Translations under genes and position numbers: made by a program
In this document: piece by piece, positions 22,401 through 33,268 of the stretch
How positions within the stretch are numbered: position 1 is the first letter of the stretch
Layout: every line of letters begins with the position of its first letter
Assembly (NCBI GenBank): GCA_023055355.1
Contig: JALJCS010000007.1
Location: 3,460,001-3,524,000 of the forward strand
Direction of reading: 5' to 3'
DNA: 64,000 bases
Origin: Agelaius tricolor
Lineage: Eukaryota > Chordata > Aves > Passeriformes > Icteridae
The notes under the pieces: generated by a model
What the model was told of the DNA's origin: nothing
Database searches by the model: none
The model's input: only the letters and a program-made list of their open reading frames with translations

Positions 22401-24326
22401 CAGTCCAAATGCCAGGGCTCAACTTTGACTTATGCCTGGTGTGAATAAAGTCACCTCATCTACTTCCATCCCATTCCTAATTGTGCTTCCCCACCCCAAG
22501 ATACCTTCCCACAACCCCTTTTATCCCTTCTGACTCAAGTTCATCAGAACACAGAGGATGGGGAAGCACCACCACGACTTCTCTGCAGGCCACTCACACC
22601 AAGAGAAGGGGGAAAAAAACCCCACCAGTTCCTGGAAAACAAGAACTGAAACTTCTCTTCCAACATGAGCTGGCTGCAGCTGACACTGAACATAAAATGA
22701 AACAAAAAGTGCTTTTCTCTCCCCTGACAAACACTGCTGCTCATGTCTGCTCACATCTATTTCAGGCATCTCTGCTTATTCCAGGCAAATCTCAGCTCTG
22801 TGTAGGTGGGGCAGGGATGATTCAGCAGAGGAACCTGCATGGCTAGAAATGCTCCATGCCTATGGAAAACAGAAATTTTGTGGACCCCTTGCTGGCCAGA
22901 TGACAGAAATCTCCCTTTTTGTCCTCACAAGGTGGTTCTGCTGTAAGCAGCTGCTCCTCCCAGCAGTGCAGGATTAAATAAAATGTGGATTAAATAAAAA
23001 ACAGTCTGGATTAAATAAAAAGTGCTACATGACAAGACAATACTGATGCCTGTGTGGTGTTTTACTTGGTTTTTTTTTTACTTTCATGGGTCAGCACTGA
23101 AGTTTTCCACACCTAAGAGTCAGGGATCACAGCACTTTGGTGATAGATCCATCATGTTTCTTTAGGTGTATCCATATATTTACACAAACAATATTTAATA
23201 GAAGTAGGGAAACCTACTTATTTAATGCCTTTTGTACCAGGAAGCCAATTTATGAGTTTGATCAATCTGTTAGAGTTTTACAGCTTGATTATTAAACCAA
23301 ATTAACTGCCACTGTTACACACAGTTCTTGCATGAGACATATCACACGCACCCACAGATATACAAATATTTACTCCTGAGAAGAGCTGACCTCTATTAAT
23401 GCACAAAGATTCTGTACTAGTCTGATTTAAATGTCATATTGTAAAAAAAAAAAAAATAGTCATGGGAAAACATGCTGCAAATAGCCATTATGTCCATGAA
23501 AACATCTCATTATCCAAAATGGAGTTATGTTTAAAAGTGTCTTGTTTATTTAAAGCTCAAGTCCTAGAAATAAATTCCACATTTCTCATTCTCTTCAGAT
23601 AAATACTTGATTACTTAACATGTTTATGGCACTGGAATGAATACTGGAGTGTTCTGTTGTTTTCAAAAAATAAAAATAATTTTTTAAAAGTGTTGCAATG
23701 ACAAGCAAAGATTTAGTAGCCATTTTATTTGCTTGGGTTGACCTCATAGGATGTGATCTTGGAGAAAGACAGGCTTTTAGTAGGGCAGTGATTTAAGACA
23801 TTGAATTCATTGCAAGATAAATAAGCAGGAGTCACACTATTTTCAAATCTCTCTATTTGTGCCTATGTGAGGTCTCCAGAAGGAATAAAATGACATGGAT
23901 CAAGAGGCATGCAGCTGACTTGTCACGGGGCACTGGAGGAGAAGCTCTCCCCCAGCTCAGCCCCCATTAGCTGTGAAGGGCTGATGCCTGCAGTTTTTGG
24001 ATGGAGTTGCAAAAGAGAGCTGCTTTTGCCATTAATGTCACAGGGTCCAGATGTGAGGAGATGAGGAGCAGGCTCCTCACCACACTGCAGCTCTGGCAGA
24101 GGCTTCCAGCTGACAAAAAGCCTGAAAGCAGAGGGTGATGCTTCCAGCAGTTCAGGAATTCCACCCAAGTGCTCTGAGGGTCTTCTGGCCACACTGGCAG
24201 GAAAGTTGTTCCAGTGTTTTCCACCAGATCCTTTTCTGCAGCACTTTGTCAGGGTCAGAAAAGTGATTCTCCCATGACTTAGATACTGGCATGCTGTAGC
24301 TATTTACCTTCCATAAGAAAGATCAG
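22401..24326. other. Mostly AT-rich non-coding DNA
   Basis: A short array TGGATTAAATAAAA occurs three times at 22970-23022. The part 23040-23900 is AT-rich, repeat-free and could hold conserved non-coding sequence. An A run lies at 23442-23455. No gene or known element. Confidence 0.5.
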
Positions 24327-24713
24327 AGAACCAGAGGATCCTGGAATCCCCAAGGTGGGAAAAGCCCATCAAGTCCCAGCTGTGCCCCATGGGCACCTTG
24401 TCCCCAGCCCAGAGCACTCAGTGCCACCTGCAGGGGACACCTGCAGGGCTGGGCACTGCAAAGCTCCCTGGGCAGCCCCTGCCAAGGCCTGAGCTCCCTT
24501 GCCATGGGCAAATTGCTGCTGCTGTCCAAGCTGAGCCTGCCCTGGCCCAGCCTGAGGCCGTTCCCTCTGCTCCTGTCCCTGTGCCCTGGGAGCAGAGCCC
24601 GACCCCCCCGGCTGTGCCCTCCTGGCAGGGACTTGTGCAGAGCCACAAGGGCCCCTGAGCCTCCTTTGCTCCAGCCTCAGCCCCTGCCCAGCTCCCTCAG
24701 CCCCTCCTTGTCC
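24327..24713 (-). mobile_element. CR1 3' fragment (young subfamily)
   Basis: After a CR1 tail-like start (AGGATCCTGGAATCCCCAAGG), the body GGGCACCTTGTCCCCAGCCC, CAGTGCCACCTGCAGGGGAC and TTCCCTCTGCTCCTGTCCC is almost base-for-base the same as 52318-52615 and 7880-8100. Open frames on both strands are preserved between copies because the copies are young, not because they code. Confidence 0.94.
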
Positions 24714-25664
24714 AATCCCCTCTCTAAATATCTAAGTAGATCCAGCAATTCCCCTCAGGGAATCACAGAACTGGGGATCAAACACACCTGTGCCAACCTG
24801 GGCTTTGGAGCAGAGCATTCCCAAAATCCCTGAGGTCTTTGAAGCCCCTCCTATGGCTCCTGCCTAAATGTGATGCCAACATCTCTGGGAAAATATGTCT
24901 GCTATGAAATTGTGGTGGGTTTGTGAATTCATTAAAAAAAAACCAAGGTGGACAAAATCAAATTAGAAAAAAACCAAAACAACAATAACCTGACTTCTCC
25001 TTAGCCTCACACTGAGGAAGGGAAGTTGCCACCTTAAGACATCAGCAGCAGCCCTAAAAATGTGCGCAGAGGATGGGACATCAGAAGAGCCTTCACTGGC
25101 CATGTCCCCACAGCTGCAGGAGGAAGCAGCCAGCGAGCACAAACCCTCTCCACTCAGCCCTTCCCCTCACTTAAAATTCCAGAATAATGAACACTTCACA
25201 CAGAAGGGAAAATTTTCAGCTCTGACTCATGGGATTATTACTTTTTGTTTACAAGACACACCCACTAATTTGACGTTGGATGCACGAGGGATCCATCAGG
25301 AACCGCGGGCGCGTGACGAGCGCCGAGAGCTGCACAGAGCACAGCTGGATTCACCCATCCTGCCTTCCCTTGAGCACAGCTGGATTCACCCATCCTGCCT
25401 TTCCTTGGAGTCTCCTTGGAGCTCAGGGACAGACCCTTGGCATGCCATCAGGCTGTTCCTCACAGCTGGGGACAGAGCTGGCAGCACATGCAACATGAAG
25501 TGCAACCACATTTCTCTTCACAGAGAAAAGCAAGGCACAATTCTTCCCAAGAATATTTCTGGGATTCACATTCTCTGGACCTCAGAGAAAGGAAAAACAG
25601 TTCTTATCATTTGCTGTGCCTGTGTTTGTGCCAAAGTAGAATGCAATATGGAGATTGTTTACCC
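24714..25664. other. Non-coding DNA with a 35-bp duplication and CpG cluster
   Basis: ACCGCGGGCGCGTGACGAGC (from about 25301) is an isolated CpG-dense spot. It is followed by a 35-bp direct repeat (25337-25406). A 203-residue open frame covers this part (25060-25671) but has no recognisable domain, and the tandem repeat is in frame only by chance. Confidence 0.5.
25337..25406. repeat. 35-bp tandem duplicate, two copies
   Basis: GAGCACAGCTGGATTCACCC followed by ATCCTGCCTT recurs 35 bases later with one or two substitutions. Confidence 0.93.
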
Positions 25665-25667
25665 ACA

Positions 25668-25917
25668 GTGATGGGGTTTTGTTTCCTTGGCCTATCAGAG
25701 CCAGGTGTGTGTGTGTGTGTCAGGACTGCTGGGTGACAGTCATGAGATTCTGCAGTTGTGTGCAGGGTTGAGTGCTTGGCAGATTCAGTTTAGATGTAAT
25801 GTAACATAGTACAGAATAATATAGAATAATAAAGTAATTAATTAGCCTTCTGATAAGATGGGATTCAGATGCATCATCATTTTCTCTCCCCTCATGGGGT
25901 TGCCTGCAAATTCAATA
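25668..25917 (+). mobile_element. ERV LTR, family A (5'-truncated)
   Basis: CCTTGGCCTATCAGAGCCAGG, a (GT)8 run (25705-25720), GTAATGTAACATAGTACAG, AATAATAAAGTAATTAATTAG and TTCTGATAAGATGG match the 3' half of the LTR at 2426-2837. An AATAAA poly-A signal lies near 25827. The right end (TTCA then ATA) matches the copy at 2.8 kb. The left edge is approximate and no TSD is seen. Confidence 0.78.
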
Positions 25918-25977
25918 ATGAAGCACAGGGAAGTTTAAATTTTGCAACAGCTCCAACGCAGGAACTGCAAAATCCAC

Positions 25978-26012
25978 TCCTGCACTGGAGCTGCTCCTGC
26001 TCCAGTGCAGGA
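25978..26012. repeat. Perfect hairpin, 14-bp stem, 7-base loop
   Basis: TCCTGCACTGGAGC (25978-25991) and GCTCCAGTGCAGGA (25999-26012) are exact reverse complements around TGCTCCT. It is much too short for a canonical pre-miRNA stem, so I list it as an inverted repeat only. Confidence 0.95.
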
Positions 26013-28048
26013 ACTGCTTCCCTCATCCCCAGCACCTCTTGGATCAGTGGAAGGCTCAGCAGGCCCAAGGCTCCACCTTGGACTGCAGAAATAAATCCCA
26101 GCTGACCTTTTCCTCCTGGTTTTCCATGCAGCAGGACCACAGAGGGTGCTGCAAGCTGACTCAAACCAGAGGGATTGTGTAACAGCCCCATGCAATGATG
26201 GGGATGGCTCCCTCCTGCATCCAAGTCCTCCTTCCAACACTTAGGAAGAAGAAAAGGACCCTCAAGTGGGTGTGAAGCTTTGTGCTGCCAGAGTGTAAAT
26301 GAGAATCAGACCTGACAGCCTTTAAACAGCACACAGCAGTGCAGAACCAGAGGGGAAGGCTGTCCAACTGAAATACCAGGGATTTAGGGAACCAGAAATT
26401 TGGAAGCAACAAAACAGCCAGTGGGACTGAGGTGAGGATTGATGCTAGCATATCTGCCAGCCCCAAAAATAAGCAGTAATGAAAATGAAAAATGAAAAAA
26501 AACCATGACCCACAGTTGAAACCATGAGTTTCTAAACCTTAATCCTGACCAGTTAATTTGGTTTATTAACTCTGCAGGCATATTCTGGTCACTAGTTTGA
26601 ACTTTGCCCCAAAAATATGAGATCTAGAACCAGGCTTTGCTGGGACCAGGGGCTCCTGGGCAGTGAGTCCCCTGTCCGAGGTCCCAACACACCAACCATG
26701 GCTCCCAGGATGACCAGGGATTTTGGGTCCTTTGTGGGAATAAGATTCTTGTGGGAAGCCACTCCCACTTTCCAACCCCACTTCTCAATTTCCCACCTGC
26801 AACCAGAGGGCAGAATGCCACCTAGTGAGCTGCTCTTCCTCACCCTCTTCCTCCTCCCTGCAGCCCCTCCTAGCCTCCCAACCCTGCCCCACTGCCGGGG
26901 GACCCACAGCAACCATCCTGCCTCCTCATTTCTGTTATAGTTCTGGCAGCAGCTCCCAAATTTTCCTGCTCACTTCCAGGCTTCCATCACTGCAGGAGTC
27001 ACTGCTGCTTGCCTGGGAGCTGCTCCCACCCCACAATGCCCATTTTGGACCAGTTTGTGCCACAGAGCAGGGCACCTCACTGATCCAGGGCACAGGCCAA
27101 GGCAGCAGGCACAATGGGAGCCCTTTAAAGCTGCATCCCTGCTGATCCCATTTCCATAGGAGGGTTTTGGCAGGGAGAAACAAGATTATGGAAGGGACAT
27201 GAGCTGCTTTGTGAGGCCTCATCTGATGTAAGCACTGCATTCTTGGTATGGATTTTTGGTGGTAATCACAAGAAGGGAGGTTTGCCCACTCTCCCCAAAA
27301 CCAAATTCCTGCAGGCATATCAGGAACCTCCCTATTTTCCTTTTCCTTTTCTTTTTTTTCCCAAACCCAACATAAAGAGAACAGGTCTCGCTGCAGTTTA
27401 TTTCTGGAAGCTGGAGAGATTATTGAAGCCATCCTTCACAAGGAAGAAGCAAGCTCAGCCAAATTATAGGGATCCCTCCTCTCCTGAGAGGCCCAAGTGT
27501 AACAGAAATGCAAAAAATGCCTCAGTGAATATGCCTGAAAATAACAAACATTTCTAACCAGACATTCACCCTTGGCCATGATGTGGCATCATAATGGAGC
27601 ACCAGGGGAGTGAAACCAGCATTGCACAGGGTCTTATTCCCAGGAAATATGCTGGGCAAGCAGGGAAAAGAGGCAGGGTAGAAGATGCTTGGAAACCCAA
27701 GCACAGCCAAGGCAGCAGATCCAGGCTCAGCTGACCTTGCTGTTGTTGTTGTAAAATAGGAATGACACCTTGCACAGGTAATTACAGCCACTTAAACCCT
27801 CATCTGCATTCCACACAATGCAGCCAGGGAATAAACATCATTACCTCCTTGTCTGGAGCTGCTGCCCAGGTTAACCTCCCACCAGCCCCAGTTAAAATGA
27901 TTAATATTTAAAAACCTTAAATCCACTGCTAAGTCCAGGGTTTAGCAACTCCCCAGTGTTTAGCAACTCCCACCATGCCCAGTTTTTTTGTGGAGGACCA
28001 GCAAAAAAAATCCTACAGCCCAAACACCCAAACAATCAAATTTATAAG
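26013..28048. other. Non-coding DNA, no recognised element
   Basis: The interval contains short C/T-rich and purine-rich tracts (for example 26825-26930, 27330-27362) that yield overlapping 60-165-residue open frames on both strands. None has a domain. No mobile element recognised. Confidence 0.5.
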
Positions 28049-28306
28049 AGCATATAGGACACAGGACAAGGGGGAATGGCTTCAAACTGACAGAGAGTAG
28101 GGTGAGAGTGGATATTGGGAAAAATCTTTTACTTTGAGAGTGATGAGGCCCTGGCTGCCCATAGATGTTGTGGCTGCCCCATCCCTGCAAACGTCCAAGG
28201 CCAGGTTGGATGGGGCCCTGAGCAGCCTGGGATAGTGGAAGGTGTCCCTGTCCATGGACATCCTTTAAGGCCCTTTCCAATCCAAACCATTCTGGGATTC
28301 TATGAA
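28049..28306 (+). mobile_element. CR1 3' fragment
   Basis: GACAAGGGGGAATGGCTTCA, GGCCCTGGCTGCCCATAGATG, GTCCAAGGCCAGGTTGGATG, GAGCAGCCTGGGATAGTGG and the tail CATTCTGGGATTCTATG are CR1 3' landmarks. It reaches further 5' than the copy at 18.06 kb. Confidence 0.96.
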
Positions 28307-29588
28307 AATGGGGGTTAAATCCCAAAAGTAAAGAAGGTTAAAAAAAAAAAAAAAGATGGATATAAGAGAAAGCTTCCTGGGAGGAAGCCAACCTCTATCT
28401 TCTGTTGACCAAGAAAAGGGGAGTTTTGCAATTTGTTTAGGATAATTCTCTGACTGCTCCTAAGCCCAGCCAGGACTGATGTGCAGCAAGAGCCCAGCTG
28501 GCAGTGCCTTGGACAGAGCAAAGCACTGGGAACTTTCCACCCCATGACTTTCTTGTGCTGATGCAAGTTGGTGCAAGACCACTGGAGCTGGTGGAGGTTG
28601 TGTCTATTTATATCCCTGGAGGAACTGGCTGATGAATCAGCCAGATGGAAAATACTGCCTCACTGGGAAAATCCCGCTGCCAGTGACACAAAACCTCAAT
28701 GGGGAGGGAAAAGAGCTCCCTTCCAGCTCCAGAGCAAATTCACTTCAAATTAGGTGGGGCCCTGTTCCCTCAACAATGGGAGCTCACTGCAGCCCCTCCT
28801 TGGCTGCTCAGCTCAATTGAGGCTGTCAAAACATTTCTTATGGGGTCTTTCCTACCGGTGTTTCTTTTCTCTGTGCCTCTCCTTCCTCCCGGCTCTTATC
28901 TGCCTGCACATGTTCTGCCTCACGAGAGAAGGGCCACAACAAACCCTGATTTATGGCCCTTTGACGTCCAGGGCTCCCTCTGAATTCCTTCACGTTTGCA
29001 AAGTTTAGATGTTGTCCCAGGAGCTGCCAAGGAGTCCAGAGCAGGAAGTCAGCAGGAAAAAAAAAAAAAAAAAAAGAAAAAGAAGATGATAAGGGGGCTG
29101 CTGGGGCTGGGATAAATCCCCTAGCATGTGTTTTGCTTTCATGCCTTCTCAGGGCTTAAAACTGGAGTAGAAAGGCTCTTCTTCAGCTTCTTGTTGCCCT
29201 TTTTCCTATCCCCAAAAAAGGCAGCCTCAAGCAGAAGTGATTGCTTTCTTAATGAAAATTAGGCTAAGGGAAGGAAGGCACCTGAAGCACAGTTTGCATT
29301 TGGGATAATTCTCTGACTGAATATTGTCTATTTTTTTAATTAAGTTGGTAATGATTCCAGAGCCCTGGTTACATCACATCCCCATGCGGGCTGAAAAATC
29401 CCAGGGACTGGGAACTGCATCTGCCCTTCCACTGGTGAGGTGCAGTGGGGACCTTTGGGGAAATCAGCCCTGCACACAAATTCCTCCTTCCCCACATAGG
29501 GCACCTGCACCCCACAGATCCCCCCCAAGCCCTGCCTCTTCAGCCCAGGAGAAAAAGAGACATCCCTTGGATTCACCACTAAATAATA
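28307..29588. other. Non-coding DNA with A-rich tracts
   Basis: A run at about 28340-28353 and A19 at 29057-29075. No gene or element family recognised. Confidence 0.5.
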
Positions 29589-29717
29589 TCAGGGTGATGA
29601 AATCAGCTCATTACCCAGAAAGCAAAGCTGTTAGAAAGACACCAAAATTAGCTCTGAAAGTAAATTTCGTGGAATTTATTGCATGACCCTCATGTGACAG
29701 GAAAACTCATCTTTTCT
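29589..29717 (+). repeat. Unclassified dispersed repeat, copy 2
   Basis: It matches 15359-15485 in the same orientation (TCAGGGTGATGAAATCAGCT, AGACACCAAAATTAGCT, TGACCCTCATGTGACAGG). The match stops at both ends without TSD or tail that I can see. Confidence 0.75.
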
Positions 29718-30187
29718 CACTATTATTTTGCACTCAAATAGCAAAACTGCAGCTCTGCTCTCAGCAGTAACTTGGTCTGGGCCATTTTTTCAGGCTGGGA
29801 CAGGCAAGTGTCTCTGCTTTCACCTGGTGGTTGGGGATTTTACAAAAACCTTCCTTTTTAGAAGGTGGAGGGGTCTTTTCTGAGGACACTGTGTGGACAC
29901 TGGGCCTTCTCCCAGTGCAAACCAAATGATAACTTGACCTGGAGCTGGCATATCCAGTGCACTCACACTGAGGCATTTATATCTCTGTGAGCAGACCATA
30001 AACCACAGAATTTCCCCTTTTCCCCTGCTCTCCCAGACCTGCAGGGCCACAGCCCCAGCAGTGCCACAGCCTCTGCCCCACTCACCTCACCAGGATCAAA
30101 CCCCAAGGGCAGAGATCCCTCAGGATCAGCAAGAAAAATTAATGGATCCCCCAGGGAAGCACCTTGTGGCTGAGGCTCAAGAGCTTG
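29718..30187. other. Non-coding DNA, no recognised element
   Basis: Nothing recognisable up to the LTR starting at 30188. Confidence 0.5.
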
Positions 30188-30607
30188 TGATGCCTTTTTG
30201 GCAGAGGGCAGACAAAATGAAGGGAGTAAAAAGCAGTTCTAATTATTGCCGGGCCTTCGGGTACAGATGAAGCCACCCCAGGGGCTACACCCAAAGTGGA
30301 CATGGGTTTTCATACTTTTATAAGTTTGGTCCATTTGCATATTGGGGGGATTAATCTTCCAATTACAGCTTCGGGTAATAAAGTAATTTACCCCAAGTTT
30401 GCTCCCCTCAACTCTCTTTTGTTTACATTTCTTAGGGCCTGAGGCAGTGAGGTGTCCTTGATCCCCAGGCCTGGAGAGGATTTGCGTTGTCTGACCAAAC
30501 TGGGAAATCAGCAGTTCCCACTGTATACGTAGTTTAGATTTATACACCAAAGAATTGCAGGGTTACAAATATATAAAAAATAGAAAAGCTAAAATCCTGA
30601 AGCATCA
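30188..30607 (-). mobile_element. Solo ERV LTR, family C (TGATGC...GCATCA)
   Basis: The plus strand begins TGATGCCTTTTTGG (30188) and ends CTGAAGCATCA (30607), giving imperfect terminal inverted repeats. On the minus strand it carries an octamer (reverse of ATTTGCAT, 30333-30340), a TATA box (reverse of CTTTTATAAG, 30315-30324) and a degenerate poly-A signal near 30240. It aligns end to end with the LTR at 60902-61619 except for that copy's ~300-base AT insertion. Left flank CTTG and right flank TTGG share only TTG, so the TSD has decayed. No interior remains. Confidence 0.9.
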
Positions 30608-31422
30608 TTGGTGGCACCCACTGTCACACACACTTGGTGGCCACTTTGCCCGATGCAAGAGATTACCACAGGTACCCAGACAGATACAGCTGCTCTCAAG
30701 AAGTTTTCCCCTCAGAAAATTAAGAAGGAAGTACAAAAAACCAAAAGTGAAGCACGAAGAAGCTCTTTGTGGTACAAAGTTTTCTTTGGAGAGCAGATTG
30801 TTTGCAGAGAGATGAAAAGAGCACGGCAAACACGCTGACAATCCGTGAATATGCATCCGTACACATATTTGCAGCCGTGCTCACGCTGCCTTCCCTTCCA
30901 GCTCCCTTGCAGCTCCGATGAATCACAGGCTGCAAACAGCCCCACTCAGGCAATAGTCACGCTGAGTGGCTCATGACTCAGCCCCGAGCAGGAGTTTATT
31001 CACAAAGTCTATGCAAATAGCAAACACATCTGTAAGCAGGGCAGCAGCGCTTTACTCCAGGAGCATTTGCAAACAAGAAGAGGGGTTAAGTCTGTCACGC
31101 TGATTGCTTACAGAAAGTAGGATCACTCAGCCTTAGTCATTTGCATCTCTTTCTGGATTGCAGTTCCTCCTGGCAGAGAATACAGCAGGCCCTTTCATTT
31201 GTTTTCCTGCTCCTCGTCCTCCAGATGTTCAAGTCAGACTTGTTTTCTGCAGTTGTTGTTCTTTTTTTCTTTTAGGGCTTCTCAGCTAGATAATGAAACC
31301 TACTACAGTCAGTACTTTGCAATATTCAAGCTCTGAAAACTCAAATATATACTTGATTTATTACTTCCAGTGGCCAATCACATAAATGCATTAAGCTTTT
31401 CCAAAGAAGAAATTCATAGGAA
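30608..31422. promoter_or_regulatory. Candidate regulatory stretch with AP-1/MAF and octamer motifs
   Basis: Within 30840-31160, I see GCTGAGT...ACTCAGC as a 7-bp inverted repeat (30961-30967/30976-30982) including ATGACTCAGC (AP-1/MAF-like), ATGCAAAT at 31011-31018 and ATTTGCAT at 31139-31146 (octamers), plus several CpGs. No mobile element is recognised in it. Motif matches of this size arise by chance, so the call rests on clustering only; the target gene is outside the window. Confidence 0.3.
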
Positions 31423-31640
31423 CATATCAGAATGGCTTAGGCTGGAAGGGACCTTAAAAATCATCTCATTTCACTCCTTGCACTATGCCAGGTTGCTCAA
31501 GCTCCATCCAGCCTGACCTTGGACACTTTAATAGATGGGGCACCCACAGTTTCCCTGGACAACTTGTTCCACCTCCATAGTAAAGCATTTCATCCTAATT
31601 TCTAATCTAAATCGACCCTCTTTCCATTTGAGGTTGTCAC
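31423..31640 (-). mobile_element. CR1 3' fragment, older copy
   Basis: TATCAGAATGGCTTAGGCTGG, AAGGGACCTTAAAAATCATCTC, CCATCCAGCCTGACCTTGGACA, TTCCCTGGACAACTTGTTCC and AGGTTGTCACATG follow the CR1 minus-strand order with many substitutions. Confidence 0.9.
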
Positions 31641-32811
31641 ATGAATATTCTGCTTCAGCAGCAACACTGGGTAAATACTGGAATCCATCTGCAGAATGAA
31701 ACAGCAAAGTAAATTATTTGTTTCTCAGCAGCACAGTTATTCAACAGGCTCATGTTCAGTGGGCCCTGTGAAAAGGCCTATACTCAGATTTTTAAAAAGC
31801 AACTATACCCCAAAAATACCTTCCAACAGGTCAGAATCAAAGCCAAAAATATGCATCCTCAATGCCCCTTGAGTGAATAAGTGGTTAAATATCTTATTTA
31901 ATGCACTATTGCCCACAGCACTCCACCACCAGACCCCCAAATTTCAGAATCACCAGTTCTAATGTCACCTCACTCAAAGGCAATCTCTTAAATCTCCTTT
32001 CCTTTGGGTCTGGCATGGCAACAGCTGCAGTGCATCAATAATGGGTTAATTTAGGCAGGGATTTAACTCAGAGCTGCTGTGCTGAGCTCCTGGAAAACAG
32101 AAAGTGTAGTAGGAGGAGCCTTCGCCCCCAGCAGGAGCAGGTGAGTGAGCAACAGACACTAAATCTGTATCAGGTGTGGGTAAAATTGATAAGTCACAGG
32201 CTGAGTGCATCCCCACTCCTTTGGCTGCCTCTCCTGACTATTGAGCTGCCACATCTTGTTTTACAGCTTATGCAACATCTTCAGATTCTGTCAGATGGTG
32301 TCTGACTGCTGAGCCTGCTCCTGCTGCTGCTCCATGACACCTTTCCCAATGTTTTCCCAGTGCTTAACTTCAGCTTAACTTAATTTTTGAATTTCAGTCT
32401 CCCTGTGCATGTGCTATCCAAATTCAGTCTCTGTGTTCTCCTGTGCTATGAAAAGCACATTTTTTGGAGCACATTTGCACTTTACTCTTTGACTGAAATC
32501 TGCCCTCCAGAATATCTGTAGACAAAGAATGCCTCTACACACTGCTGTCCATCCCATGATTTATTTTGCAGGAAGTTGCCCCTTTCCCTGGATTTGAGAT
32601 AGTACCAGCAACAAGAAGTGAGCCACTCTCAAGAGTTGCTGTGAATATTCTATATATCTTTCAAGTCAAGCCCCTCACCTTTCCAATGTCACAAATGAAT
32701 AGCTGTGAGCTTCCTTTGATGCTGACTTGGTTAACAATCCCAAAGGCTGAGTGGGATAAATAATTCCCATATCATTCCCATCACATCTTACCCCAACCTC
32801 ACCATTGAAAC
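31641..32811. other. Non-coding DNA, no recognised element
   Basis: No gene or repeat seen; moderately AT-rich. Confidence 0.5.
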
Positions 32812-33268
32812 TGATGCTTTGTGCAGGCTGCCCCAGAGCAGAGGCTGGACAGAGCTAAAGAATAAAGCAGGGATTTATCAAAAGGCCTCCATGGATGCAC
32901 CTTGGGCAGCACCAGAGCCCAGCCAGGGCTGCACCCAAGATGAACCAAAATGGCCCCAAAATGCACAGCCGGGCACGGGCTCTGTCCCTGGGATCAGTTC
33001 TGCTCCATTTGCACCTTGCAGTTCATTGTCCCATTCCAGCTTTAGCCCCTGCAGTCCCACCCTGCTTGTTTTTCTCTCTCCAGCCCACGGGGTTTGTGCT
33101 CTGGGGCTGAGATTTGGATCATTTGTCCTTGGTGCCCAGCTGGAGCAGGAATTGTTTTGTCTCCCTGCTCTGTGCACAGAGCTCAGCATCCCAGAATATG
33201 AATCTCAGACCCACACACTAAAGCAGAGCAGAATCTGAAAAATAGAAAAGCTCAAACCTGAGGCATCA
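32812..33268 (-). mobile_element. Solo ERV LTR, family C relative
   Basis: The plus strand starts TGATGCTTTG and ends CTGAGGCATCA, the same termini as the LTRs at 30188-30607 and 60902-61619. The right-hand 35 bases (AAAAATAGAAAAGCTCAAACC) closely match 30577-30600. The central part (CATTTGCACCTTGCAG, CCAGCTTTAGCCCCTG) is an eroded version of the octamer/TATA region; the TATA box itself is no longer visible. It is a different subfamily or older copy. No clean TSD. Confidence 0.82.

Noticed and set aside
24389..24658. Conserved protein starting MGTLSPAQSTQ found at several places (7.9, 24.4, 52.3 kb)
   Set aside because: The frames are antisense to CR1 3' ends; the repeated protein text reflects young repeat copies, not coding constraint.
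25978..26012. microRNA precursor
   Set aside because: A 14-bp stem is far shorter than the ~30-bp stem of a pre-miRNA and the flanks do not extend the pairing.
30188..33268. One short provirus with family C LTRs at both ends
   Set aside because: The two LTRs are strongly diverged from each other, and the 2.2 kb between them has no retroviral coding remnants.
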